Origin: Halocafeteria seosinensis
Lineage: Eukaryota > Sar > Bigyra > Bicosoecida
Direction: 5' to 3'
DNA: 64,000 nt
NCBI GenBank assembly: GCA_001687465.1
Contig: LVLI01000013.1
Coordinates: 40,307-104,306 of the forward strand
This document shows, piece after piece, positions 34,596-44,882 of the stretch (its first letter is position 1; every line of letters starts with the position of its first letter). A program made the position numbers and the translations under genes. Under the pieces are notes generated by a model. It did not search any database and had not been told where the DNA came from. It saw only the letters and a list, made by a program, of their open reading frames with translations.

Positions 34596-37413
34596 ATGCA
34601 GGAACGTCATCAAGTCCATATTGACCATGCGGGATGGATGTGGAAGAGTCCTCCACAAGCACATGATGCGGACAAGAAAGACACGTTCAGACGTCGCGTG
34701 ACGAAAGCTGTCAATTCTCTCCGACAGCGCTTTATCCCGGCACATCACTTCAAAAAGCGCTACTTCGTGCTGGACGGCAACACGCTGTATTACTTCAAGG
34801 ATGAATCCTTGTATGCTCTTAGTGGTTCGATTGACCTCGGAACTGTTTTGCGCGTTGTGCCGTACACAGAGACGGACACGCTGTGGGCAGGAGCTCCTCC
34901 GTTCGCGATACAGATAGTCACAGATGCGCGTGTCTTCATTGTGATCCCATTTTCCTTGGAGGAGCAGAATGAATGGCTGCGGCGCTTGGGAGCAATCATT
35001 CGCGCCGGACAACGCCAGGGTCTCTTGGCGAAGTCACTACGAGGAAAGGTTTGGGAGCAACACATGACTTCGAAGAAGAACTACCAGATTGCAAGAAAAA
35101 GTACTATATCCGGCGGAAGTGGAGCACGACGCAGCACCGTAACAGGAGCCGGTATCGCTTCAGACAATTCGGAATCGGAAGCAGACAATGGCGATGCAGA
35201 GGAACTTCCTCCTTCTCATGAGGGGAACCGTTATACTATAGATGGTTTCCCATCCCTCCAAGGTATGGAAGAAGGCGACTCCGAAACTGGCGGCGCTATG
35301 TCTGGGGGAGCTGGCGGAAGGACACGGAACCATTCTCTAGTGATTTCTTTGGCGGAAAATGAATTAGCTGAAGAAGACGAAGATTCTTGGGAAGTTCTGA
35401 GCGGGAATGTTGATATAACAAAGACTACGATGTGTTCACAGAAGAGGCTGGGGCATATACCAATCTTCGATGTACTCAACCGTAGCGCGGTTGGTGCCGC
35501 CGCCGGGGCATGTTCTGTGTCTGTTCAACGGATGAGGTCCCTCGTGGATGTGTTATACCAGCACCGTTTGTTTGACGATTCTTCGCATTTGTACCAGGAG
35601 CTTCGGGATATGAGCTCCCACCAGCAAGCTTTGTGGGTAGTGCTGGTTAAGCAGGTTGACATGCTGCTGTACGAACAGAAGACTCTCACACCTCAGCCTA
35701 ATACCAAACCATCTGAGTTCGCCAGGCACAATGAGAGGTCAGAAGTAATAAAGGAGCTTATTCAAAGCGGTTCTCTAGAAGTCGTTCCTTGCGGAACTGT
35801 AATCAAACCAGCAAGTAGCATAGAACGAACGGCTAACACTGTCATACAATTGCCGGTGGCGACTCTCAAACAAGATAGTGTTAATATTTTACTTCATGGA
35901 CGCGTAAGAGTTAGTTTGGTCTTCGTGCAGTTGGCGGATGACGCAGGAGCACATACCGTCCCGAAACGGCGCTTGACGACATATGGAAGCACAGACCTAC
36001 CTGTGTATGTGGCAGAACCGGACTCTACGGAAATTTCCAGTGCATCGATCATCATCCGTCCAAGTGACAACCTCCACGGAACGAGTGGAATGGGTAGAAG
36101 CAGTACTCACCCGTTCAATCGTCCAGCAGATTCCGGAAAGCATGACTCAGCCCTTGGAAACTGCTACTGGTTGGAAATAACTGCTAACGCCGGCCCAGTA
36201 GTCCTGTCACATCAGAGCATTATGGAATCTTTCACAGGCTCTAGGGAGGGCAGCCATGGCTCTAGTACAGGGAATGTCCATGTCGTAGAGATTGCCGCTG
36301 TTGAACCTAGTTTTGTGTTGAGTCTTGACAGCGCCATGGCTCAGGCGAAGGTTCCACCTCTGAGTCTCCGTCATTTATGTCGGCCGTTTATTCCTGAGCA
36401 GATCATTTCGAGTATTCCGTCATTTTTTGCTGCTTACGGACTACTAGATTCAGCAGGATGCCCTCTTTACGATGCGCATGGCGAACTGGCAGCTCTCTTA
36501 TCATACGCAGGAAAATTTGTCAGACTGGGCCCCGGGGAAACACTTTTTCAAGCTGGAGATTGGGGAGATTCTTGTTACGTAATTTTAGAGGGGACAATGG
36601 GCATAAGTTCCTTGAACCCTGGAACTGGGGAACATCAGCTATTGGGTGTCAAGTCCAAAGGCTCCTGTGTTGGAGAGGTTTCGCTTGCTTGTCCCAGTGT
36701 TCGATATTACAACGCCGTAGCACTGTCCCCAGTATTTCTGCTAAGATTTTTCCACGGCACCGTTCGCACTTTGTTTTCACAAAAGCCGACTTTATGGAGA
36801 AAGCTATGCGACTGTATGTCGTGGCGAGAGCCTTCACACGTAGTACGTCTTCCTGTGTTATCGCATCTATGCTCTGGACAAGGCGAAGCTATTCGCTTGG
36901 CGCCGCTCACTGAGTTTTTTAAGCCTATCGTGCTGAGTAGAGGGCAATCTCGGGAAAAATATTGCAAACTGGCTAGTACCCTGGAACAGTTCGAGTTCGA
37001 TCGAAATGAACATCTCATTGTCAACGCTGGTGGGAAAGTGGGACACACTACCAATGGAACCGTAGAGCATGTATGTCTTTCTGTTGATAAATCATGTTGA
37101 TAAATCTGGTATATATTTTTCTGGAGCAATTGTTCGTCATGGCTTGCAGGTCGACAGTGGCGAGTGGATAGGCGGTCGATCATTCCTCAAGAAATTTGCT
37201 GGCAGGGAGCAACATAGCCGTGTGGAACTAGTAGCCACGGCGATAACAGGAGTAGTCTTCGTGCTCGAAGCCAGTGTTGTAAGACGGTGGCTCCGTGTCG
37301 TACCAGGAGGGTATCGTCGACTTCAGACGTGGGAGCGTGATTCTTCGTTGCCTTGCCAAGTTACATCGTCCTCAAATCAGTGTAAGGAAGGAATATCTGC
37401 GGCTCAAAGCTGA
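34596..37413 (+). CDS. PH domain + cyclic-nucleotide-binding domain protein
   Basis: Exon 1 (34596-37070) and exon 2 (from 37150) encode about 910 residues. A PH domain covers about residues 10-140: AGWMWKSP at strand 1, HFKKRYFVLDGNTLYYFKDE, and the C-terminal helix EEQNEWLRRLGAII. It suggests phosphoinositide-dependent membrane recruitment. A Ser/Gly/Glu-rich linker precedes a middle helical region (about 290-380). At about 640-720 lies a cNMP-binding-like fold (GETLFQAGDWGDSCYVILEG, then GEVSLACPS). A second one follows at about 800 to the end (FEFDRNEHLIVNAGGKVG... GRSFLKKFAG... VVFVLEASVVRRWL). In the first fold the phosphate-binding cassette has GEVSLACPSVRYYNA, without the canonical Arg-Ala pair, so cAMP/cGMP binding is doubtful. 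No kinase domain is present. The 3' end is uncertain: the frame ends at 37413, while a +1 frame from about 37307 stays open with protein-like sequence. Confidence 0.8.
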
Positions 37414-37484
37414 CAAAATTCCGCAAGGTGCTGGCATAGCTTTGGGATACAGCGTATGTGATGTTAAAGACCAGCTACACGAAC

Positions 37485-37486
<2 letters not shown>

Positions 37487-37522
<36 letters not shown>
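37487..37522 (+). repeat. (GA)n microsatellite
   Basis: About 18 GA units lie just past the PH/cNMP gene end. In one frame this would encode alternating Glu-Arg, but I regard it as intronic or 3' untranslated. Confidence 0.95.
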
Positions 37523-37526
<4 letters not shown>

Positions 37527-37831
37527 TGAGGGGGAACGAATGCGACAATGCGTCTTGTTTCTGAAGAGAAAGATATCGCGACGGTTCATGACGTTCCCGG
37601 GAACGAAATCATCAAGCCTCTACCCAGTTTCCTTTGGACGTCTGGCAAAAATAGTAGTTCTCCGCACTGACTGAGCATGTTGGGGAGGTGCTATTCATTT
37701 AGGCGAACACGTTGTGCCATACACCTCTAGCGTAACCTCATGATAGGGTACTTAATGCTTCGCGGAGTGCAAACTCTATATGATCTCTCCGTTCATTCGA
37801 AGAAAGTATGTCTATTAATCAGTGCGCTTCA

Positions 37832-39771
37832 TCATTTCTGCTCCAATGAGGGGTACCTCATTTTGGTGATCTCATCGTCTTCGACATCCACAGGCACATT
37901 TCGAACAAGACTAAAGTGTCCCCTGATGGCTGCATAAGACGACGCAATTCGGACGTCGAGTCCGTTTGTGGATTTGTTGTCATTGTTTGGACGTGGGTTG
38001 GCGTCTTCTGGATTGCCAGACAGCAATTTATTGGTGGCAATAGCATCTCTAATCACTTGTATCCGTTCCTCGACCAAAGACTGGTAATGTTGAAATACTG
38101 ATTGTGCAGCTTTGTTCACGGCTTCGATAGCCTTGTCAATTTGGCTCTCACTCAAGGCTGCTGAGACCAACATCTTTAGCGTTGGTTCAGGAGCTAAAGA
38201 GTCAGTGGCAAGATAGCGGGAATGCGTGATAAGAACTCCGTGATCTATTGCAACATCTCTTACCGCTGTAAGAACATCCTGAGATTCCCGGTACATAACA
38301 TGAGCAACCGCTTCTTCAAAAGTAGATACTGAGATGCCATTGTCCCCATATAATCTGCATTTAGCTTCTGGAATATGCGATGACTTAGCAAATATAGATG
38401 TGGAACCCGTAATGGTATCTTCAAACCCTGATACTGCATATCTTCCATGAGTCAGAGTGGTACCAGTGGGAGCGCTGTCGTCGTTTTTGGACTTAACTTC
38501 TTTCATGCGGTTCCGACGGAGGAAGTTAGCAGGCGCGTCCCACTCCAGTTGAGTAAGCATTTTCGAGATGTCACCGACGAGCTTCCTTAAGGAACCTGAA
38601 ATTGATAAGTGGACGATAGGGGAGATCTCACAGCTCCTTAAGCAGAGTATTGAATCGTTTCCATCTTCGGTAGAAAAGACAGTCGCACACTTCTGGTGAA
38701 CGTTTTTACACTTCGAGCGTAGACCAGTTAAAATGCTTGGGTCTTTTTCTACTATTTCAAGAGACTTCTGGGCGACTGCACAGAGGAATGGGGGGCAAGA
38801 TGCGGAAAAGCAATACCCAGCGCCGGAAAGGCGCTGATGGTCCACAACTTCTCTGTTCCCAACACAGAAGCCCCCAACACTAGCCATAGAATTCGACAGA
38901 GATCCCAGCAAAACATCAATATCGTTAATAGACAGACTGAAATGCTCAACAGTGCCCCTTCCGGTATTTCCGAGCACACACCATCCGCAACTGTCATCCA
39001 CAATCAGTCTGACGTTGTACTTATCCTTGAGTTCCACAATTTTATCCAGGGGACAAATATCTCCATGGTTCGCGTAAAGTCCTTCTACAACGATGAATCT
39101 TCTTTGTTCGGTACTAATCTTCCGCTTCTTGTGTGCTTCGCGCACTTCTCTCAGCACCCGCTCCAAGTCGTCGGTGTCGTTATGTTCAAAGAAAAGTACT
39201 TTACCACGGCTGAGCCTACAGCCATTCTGCACAGCGTGATTAACTCCACTATCCACAATCAACAGATCTCCTCGTTTGGCAAATGCTGGTATAGCGGATA
39301 CAACAGTGGATGTGGCATCGCTGTAAGTAATACTCTCTGGTGTCCCCATAAAGCGAGCTATTGCATCCTCAAGCTGCGTTAGCATAGCACAGCAATGTGG
39401 ACGTTTCCACAAAGTCTTAGGACGGGCTATAGATAAATACACAAACCTGGAGGTGTTTATCTGTTGTACCATAAAATCCACGCGGACCACAACTTCCACA
39501 GGTATACGTTTCCAGGACTGCTGCAGCTTCTTTTTTCAAGTCTTCGTGCGACCCTAGTCCTAAAAAATCTGATGATGCCAGGTTCAGCAGTTGCCCTTGG
39601 ACTCCTTCCGTTTCAATATGCACACCATCTTTAGAGTACTTGGTTATGACCACCGGTGTCGGGTGACTCTTTTGCTTGGGGTTAACTGTCTTTGAAAATG
39701 CAGGAGGAACTGTACTCCGAATGGGAAAGATCAAGAAGTCGAAAATACATAGGAAAAAAGAGCATATATAT

Positions 39772-39814
<43 letters not shown>

Positions 39815-40230
39815 CTTCTCTTTCGTTTAGGACGTACCTAGCGGCTCTGGTTCCCACTCATCGATAACCCTTTGTACTTCATGTTCCGATAACTTTTGCG
39901 TATGGCTTCCTCTGATCCATTTTAAACACATTTACGTATATAGAGCAATTGCAGTTGATTAGAAGACTTGTACGCGACATCGGACTTACTTCTTGGATGG
40001 ATCATAGGAGCGCTTGACAAACACTATGTACAAGACCAAGATTATCAAGGCAGTCTCGATGAAGATGTGCACGGGAGCTCGCTCATATTCCGTCTTCCAC
40101 CATCTGCATCCAACATAGGTGTTTCTTGCCCTCGTAAGATCGGTCGAAGGTTGGCTTGGTCGACATACTCTATATAATGCGATGGCAGCTGCAGCACCCA
40201 GTTCCAGCTCTCTTGTAAAGCCATGTTCAT
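37832..40230 (-). CDS. LCB1: serine palmitoyltransferase subunit 1 (LCB1/SPTLC1), 5 exons
   Basis: LCB1 pairs with the catalytic LCB2 in the ER membrane to condense serine with palmitoyl-CoA, the first step of sphingolipid synthesis. Exons are 40230-40169, 40103-39990, 39911-39838, 39709-39447 and 39373-37832, giving 684 residues with all phases kept. An N-terminal membrane helix (HIFIETALIILVLYIVFV) precedes the family marker EWEPEPLVPP, which is split by the third intron. The fold-type I aminotransferase domain shows SSDFLGL, CGPRGFYGTTDKHLQLED and DDSCGWCVLGNTGRG. GSLSNSMASVGGFC replaces the catalytic PLP lysine motif of LCB2, confirming the non-catalytic subunit. It is longer than the yeast protein (558) because of a Lys/Asp/Thr-rich insertion near residue 440 and an extended C-terminus. 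The third intron carries a microsatellite. Confidence 0.95.
39775..39811 (+). repeat. (AG)n microsatellite inside an LCB1 intron
   Basis: About 18 AG units, preceded by a short AT run, lie within intron 39710-39837. On the coding strand this is a long CT tract upstream of the acceptor, so length changes could affect splicing strength. Confidence 0.95.
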
Positions 40231-40551
40231 TTTCCCCGACCACGCTATCCAGCACCACTATCTATAAACAATCTTGCTTATTCTCTTCCAATAAATAGAT
40301 AACGTATGAACACAATGCGCACACTTCCAATAGAAATATGGGCTTTACAAGCCTTTACCTGTAGCTTTTCCCGGCGGACAGCCCGTGCCCCGGCGCAAAG
40401 CCCGGCTATTGAACACCATACCGTACTGGCCTACTTCCCATCGTAGTATACTACTTGTTAAGAGCGTCCCTTCTCATGGAAGGTAGAGAGCCGAGGTTTG
40501 GAACTGCTCCTGAATTTACTAATTCATAAATCAGCAACAAGAACGGAAACA
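40231..40551. promoter_or_regulatory. divergent promoter region between LCB1 and eL38
   Basis: These 321 bases lie between two start codons facing away from each other. No coding frame is supported. A shared promoter region is inferred from the geometry alone. Confidence 0.4.
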
Positions 40552-41333
40552 ATGGTAAGCTAAAGTCACTTCGAGGTGGTTGTGCTACCTCCCTGATTGC
40601 AAGCGGCACAAGTATGCCAGCCATTCGTGGTTTATCATGTTTTGATGTTGAGTGAGTCCTAACATGGTCATTTATGGCCAGATAAAAGCATTACGAAGAC
40701 CTCAAGGGGGTTGGCTGCTGGAGGGTGTCATCTCGCCCCCTGGTACCAGCTTGGCAGGGACGATGAAGGGAGGTGGTGGTCCCGACCCCTTTTTGTAGTT
40801 TACCCAGGGGAGGAACACAGCAATGGCATGATAGTTGGCATTATTTAAGGCGTATTCTTCGGTTATTGGCCTTGCTAATTGTCCTCACGTTATATTGACC
40901 TGCTTTTTCTGTGCAGCCAAAGCAAGTCCGCGATATCAAGGAATTCTTGAACATTGCTCGCCGGCAAGATGCCAAATGTATGTAGAATTGAGGAGTTGGA
41001 AACACTGTGCGCTGCCGAAAGAAACAGCATGCCTAGTTGCGATATGTGTTTTGGGGCTAATCAACGTGACGATTTGGTTCCGTTGTTGTGTCTTGCAGCC
41101 GTCAAGATTAAAAAGAGCGACAATGTCTGCAAGTTCAAGATCCGATGCACAAGAGTATGTAATTAGAGACCTGAGATATTTGGGGAAGCGTATTTGACTC
41201 TTTTTGTGTGGTTTTGCTCCCATTGATACAGTACTTGTATACATTATGTGTAAAAGATCAGCAAAAAGCAGACAAACTGAAAATTTCGCTCCCGCCAGGA
41301 CTGCAGCGACTAGAACTTGATAAGAAAGCATAA
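40552..41333 (+). CDS. RPL38: 60S ribosomal protein eL38, 4 exons
   Basis: Ribosomal protein of the large subunit. Exon 1 is only the start codon (40552-40554). Further exons are 40917-40977, 41099-41154 and 41232-41333, giving 73 residues (family about 70). The chain reads [57 protein letters not shown] and SLPPGL, all diagnostic of eL38. None of this appears as a single open frame because the first intron follows the ATG directly and the exons are short. The first intron is 362 nt, several times the usual length in this window. Confidence 0.95.
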
Positions 41334-41601
41334 GTAGCGTAAGATATAAGATTGAATGAAGAAATGATAGAAGAGGCCCAATGATTATTAGGGTTCTTCA
41401 CAAATCATGTTTGTGGGAAAGCTATTCTGTGCAAGGGATACTACGATGGAGTCGTGAACAATATACATGCACTCCTGTCAAGATTCAATTTAGCATCTAC
41501 ACCCTGCTGATTTCGCTGTTCGGCGTCCTCCAAGGCGTTTTTAAACGCCCACGAAATAGCTTAGTGATGAAGATCAAATTCAGTTCAGCAAGCTATTCTG
41601 T

Positions 41602-41990
41602 CTACTCTTGATGAGGATGGTCTGCAGCTGCCTGGAATGGTCCCATGTTCGGGGGATATTTATACACCAGTCCTCCTAAGACAACCAAGAGGTACTGGAT
41701 ATATTCATGAAGCATAAAAAATACGGCAAACATAATGAACAAGATCATCGCCGTGAAAACCACCTGCATCAAGCACAAGTTGAACCACCAGCTGTGGTGT
41801 ACCGGACTAGGACGTGGCCGACCAAAAATAAGATACTAACCTGTAGAAGTTTCCATAGGTATTCCCCAGCTATTCGCATTCCTTCTCCAACACCATTATA
41901 CAATTTGGTGACGAATGATTCCACATGCTGGTGAATATAGAACATAAACGCCGCCAGTATCACTACGGGGACATTGCTCGTCGCCACCAT
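41602..41990 (-). CDS. small multi-pass membrane protein, 2 exons, unrecognised
   Basis: Exons 41990-41841 and 41763-41602 are joined at a gttagt donor and tgatgcag acceptor in phase 0 and encode 103 residues. An N-terminal hydrophobic helix (about 6-20), an amphipathic middle and two adjacent hydrophobic helices in exon 2 (about 51-66 and 68-82) give two or three membrane spans. The tail is short and polar with prolines and histidines. I do not recognise the family; the size suggests an accessory subunit. The gene converges on eL38. Confidence 0.6.
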
Positions 41991-42050
41991 TTTGTGTTGA
42001 CTGGGGTAATTCCAACGCCACTAAAGACCGCTTCACTCTATATTTCGAGT

Positions 42051-42417
42051 CTAGTAACTGAATTGACTCGTTTTCTTCTGCTGGAGGCGGAAATAGCCTT
42101 CTGAAACAGAAATCAACGGCTTAGCGGGTGGGGCTTTTCTTACCTGGCATGCAGCGATGTGGATAACGATCACGAGCAAGGTGCTGTTGTGTAGAAGGTT
42201 CGGAAGATTTCCAAATATAATAAATCCTTTCAGCTTGTTGAATGCGTTTCTTCTCACAATACAAAAGCCATTGGAAAGTTAACTTAAATCCTACACAGTC
42301 GCGATCCCGCAATAAGCGCGCGGGGTCGGCGACTCACCATTCTGGCTTCACATTGTGTAGAATCATCAACCACTGGAGTACCCAAAATTACCATGATTTG
42401 AAGGTACAGTATGAACA
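42051..42417 (-). other. possible small spliced gene, structure unresolved
   Basis: A clear intron (gtaaga donor at about 42142, acceptor gtttcag at about 42100) joins two coding-like stretches. The resulting C-terminus, CMPEGYFRLQQKKTSQFSY, is in frame with an upstream block KKRIQQAERIYYIWKSSEPS. The 5' end is not settled: a likely start and donor (gtgagt at about 42342) do not meet the next exon in phase with the best acceptor. It would be divergent from the signal-peptide gene at 42507. The family is unknown. Confidence 0.3.
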
Positions 42418-42506
42418 TACACTTCTGATTTTGTTCCAAGGCTCGATCCTGCTGATTATTCCCAGTCTGTGTGTAGTTGGAACAGGCAACCCGTAATTTA
42501 GTGGAA

Positions 42507-43488
42507 ATGCAGGAAAAGCTTGCTTTTGGCGTTGCTATCGCAACAGCACTATGCATGCTCTTGCTCCATGAAGCGCATGCAGAGTCAGGCGTAGACGACA
42601 GTGGTAACTATGACGCAACACAGGGATTCACTCCAGCTGTTACTGAAGCCTTGGCAGGCCCTTGGAGAGGCTATTATGTTCGCCATGACACAGGGTATCG
42701 CGCTCCTGCATATTTTAATTTTAGCTCTCTTGTAGGAGGATCGGATAAGAGTGTCCTACGTAGCTCAGTGTTAATCAAGGAGGAGGACAGGAAACTGAGA
42801 CGTACGGTGAGTAGAACTCTGTCATGCACTGTGTACTTCTTGGGATGGGTTATGGTGAACTTGCAGCATGAGTGGTTCGTGCGAGCTACGGGAAATTGGT
42901 CAGTGTCCATTTCAGAGAGAAGGATAAGTTCATTAGAGTATGTTGCACAAGCCAAAGATGAACATCTTCTCTCAGTGGGAGACATAACTCAGTCGACAGA
43001 TTGGCTTCATTTGACGCTTGAGGACATCGGAGGAAGTAAGTAAAGTCGGCAAGGTACGCACGAGGTGGCCATACAATCCCTTTCTCCGACTTTACCCAGG
43101 TGTTATGACCTCTAGTGGCATTGCGAATTCCAAGACTGAGCATAACGAAGTCATGCTATTCAGTATGTTCATGTACATTCCGAACGAAGGTGACAGAAAT
43201 GCCAGAATGGAGCGAAGAAGGTTACTCTTGACGACAATAAGCTCTCAGGGGCAAGCACTCTCCACCTATTCATTATTTCGTAGAGCCAAGAAATCAGAAA
43301 GCTTTTTGAGCACTTACAGATGGCCCCTTCTTATTGTTGTTTGGCTTGCATTTATGGTTGCGAAGGTGTACATGAGACAGTCGCTCACCCCCGAGTCGGC
43401 GTCAGCCAAACGAAAGGCCCCTATAAGGAAACGGGAACCCGGGTCTGCAGCTCGGGAGAAGCAAGATGACTCGAAGAAAGACAAGTAA
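42507..43488 (+). CDS. type I membrane protein with signal peptide, 3 exons, unrecognised
   Basis: Exons 42507-42806, 42867-43035 and 43100-43488 give 285 residues. Residues 1-24 form a classical signal peptide (a hydrophobic core LAFGVAIATALCMLLL ending HAEAH-like before a polar stretch). The luminal part of about 190 residues is rich in beta-type sequence (SVLRSSVLIKEE... WFVRATGNWSVSISER... DWLHLTLEDIGG). A single membrane helix (about 230-248) is followed by a Lys/Arg-rich cytosolic tail. This is the topology of ER complex subunits such as EMC or TRAP components, but I could not match a specific one. The first intron is 60 nt and a multiple of three, so its retention would go unnoticed in a simple frame. 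Confidence 0.7.
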
Positions 43489-43689
43489 CCATGACGCAAG
43501 TGGTACGAAACACAAAGTGCTCCGAAATAATGCTATAGTGGTATTGTGAAGGCGAAGTTTATTACACTTTGAAGCAATCTCCAGACGAAGCCACCAACTT
43601 ATCGAAACTGGAGACAAAGCATTCCAGCGTAGTTAGCAGCATTAACTTTGGGCTGTTGGCGTGTTCACGTCCTCTAAAGTTTGTGCGTC

Positions 43690-44227
43690 TTAAAATCGGA
43701 GGCGACGGAAAAAGTATTTGGCACCGGTGAGGGCCTTCTCGTTCTTGGCGTCTCCCATATGCAAGTAACGCTGTTCAAAAATAGACCGCACTTGACGTCT
43801 GGCCTTGGTTTTCATCTCAGCATTCGTTAATGTTTCGTCACCAATGGTCTGCTTCATTTGATCAACTACATCCAAAGTATAACGAGTTGGCATCATATGG
43901 TTGAAGTTGACACATTTTACGAAGGGACGAATCCGGCTCCTTTTGCCAATCTTGTTCGTTTTGTTGCGTTGATCCGCTTTCTGCATAGCTCTAGTAATCT
44001 TTCGAGGGCCTTCGTCGATACCAGCTACGATTGCATGGCCAAATTTCCGGTCGCCGTGTCCTTCTTCATGTGCACGAACGATCACTGCTTTTTTGCCAGC
44101 ATGTCGTCCTTGCAACAGAACTACAATGCGGCCACTTTTTAAACTGCACACACATACATGAAGTTCGTATATGCGCAAAGAGTGCCATTATCACGCCAAC
44201 CAACATCGGTACTTACAACTTCCCCAT
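43690..44227 (-). CDS. RPL27: 60S ribosomal protein eL27, 2 exons
   Basis: Large-subunit ribosomal protein. Exon 1 (44227-44217) holds only 11 nt. After the intron 44216-44144, exon 2 (44143-43690) completes 154 residues. The start MGKFLKSGRIVVLLQGRHAG, the core HAIVAGIDEGPRKITRAM, the NHMMPTRYTLDV block and the ending FFRRLRF are diagnostic. It is somewhat longer than the human protein (136) because of a small insertion near the C-terminus. The first-exon ATG lies where an antisense frame would otherwise be read. Confidence 0.95.
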
Positions 44228-44882
44228 CGTCTCCTACTCTGGACAGTCTGCACACTAATACCGGCAAAGGAGAAAGTATACTTTCCTCTGCACAAAAACA
44301 AGGACGGATATGACATTAAAGTAACAGAAAAGCGAATATGGGCAGGTTCTTGCGTCCAGGCATTGCTGAACAATCTGCCAAAAAGTATAGGGATGACGTC
44401 TCCCCTTTACACCCCCCAGGACAGAATCCCAAAAAAGGTCAGGCATTCCCCAGGCCGCCCTGCTGTTCACCTGCTGACCCCCAAGACCGTGTTTAAGTTT
44501 TCGAGCAGAATATTGCGGCATCATAGGGATGTTCCCATAGAAGGCAACTTACTTACTTCCTATATACAGACAGAGAGTCTTGTATCGCCAAAACTTCGCC
44601 TTTATATGGGTGCTGAACTGGTGTCACTGGTGCTTCGATCTATCCGAGCAAACAAAAGTTTCAGTTTGAGGCTGACTCAGTGAAAGGAAAGAAAATCGCC
44701 TCGGCCAACTTCAAGAATCCATTGAAGCTGCTAACGGCTACCAACGCCGTTCATTCGATTCCTGTTATGGATATTGTGTATGCATTTGTGGGAAGGTGTC
44801 ACCCAACGCGGCGAGCTTTATACAGAAACTATCAAGTCACAGAGGAATTCTTGGAAACTCCGTTAGTGGATACAAAGGCAAG
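44228..44882. other. intergenic region between eL27 and RIIa/EF-hand genes
   Basis: These 655 bases lie between two divergent start codons. Long open frames cross it on both strands (for example 44171-44683 plus), but they overlap the eL27 first exon or lack motifs, so I leave them out. Both promoters should be here. Confidence 0.4.

Noticed and set aside
37454-37564. Glu-Arg repeat coding sequence from the GA microsatellite
   Set aside because: A donor (gtatgt) precedes the repeat and the encoded run has no support as protein; more likely noncoding.
44171-44683. 170-codon plus-strand open frame
   Set aside because: It runs antisense through the eL27 first exon and promoter, with no recognisable domain.
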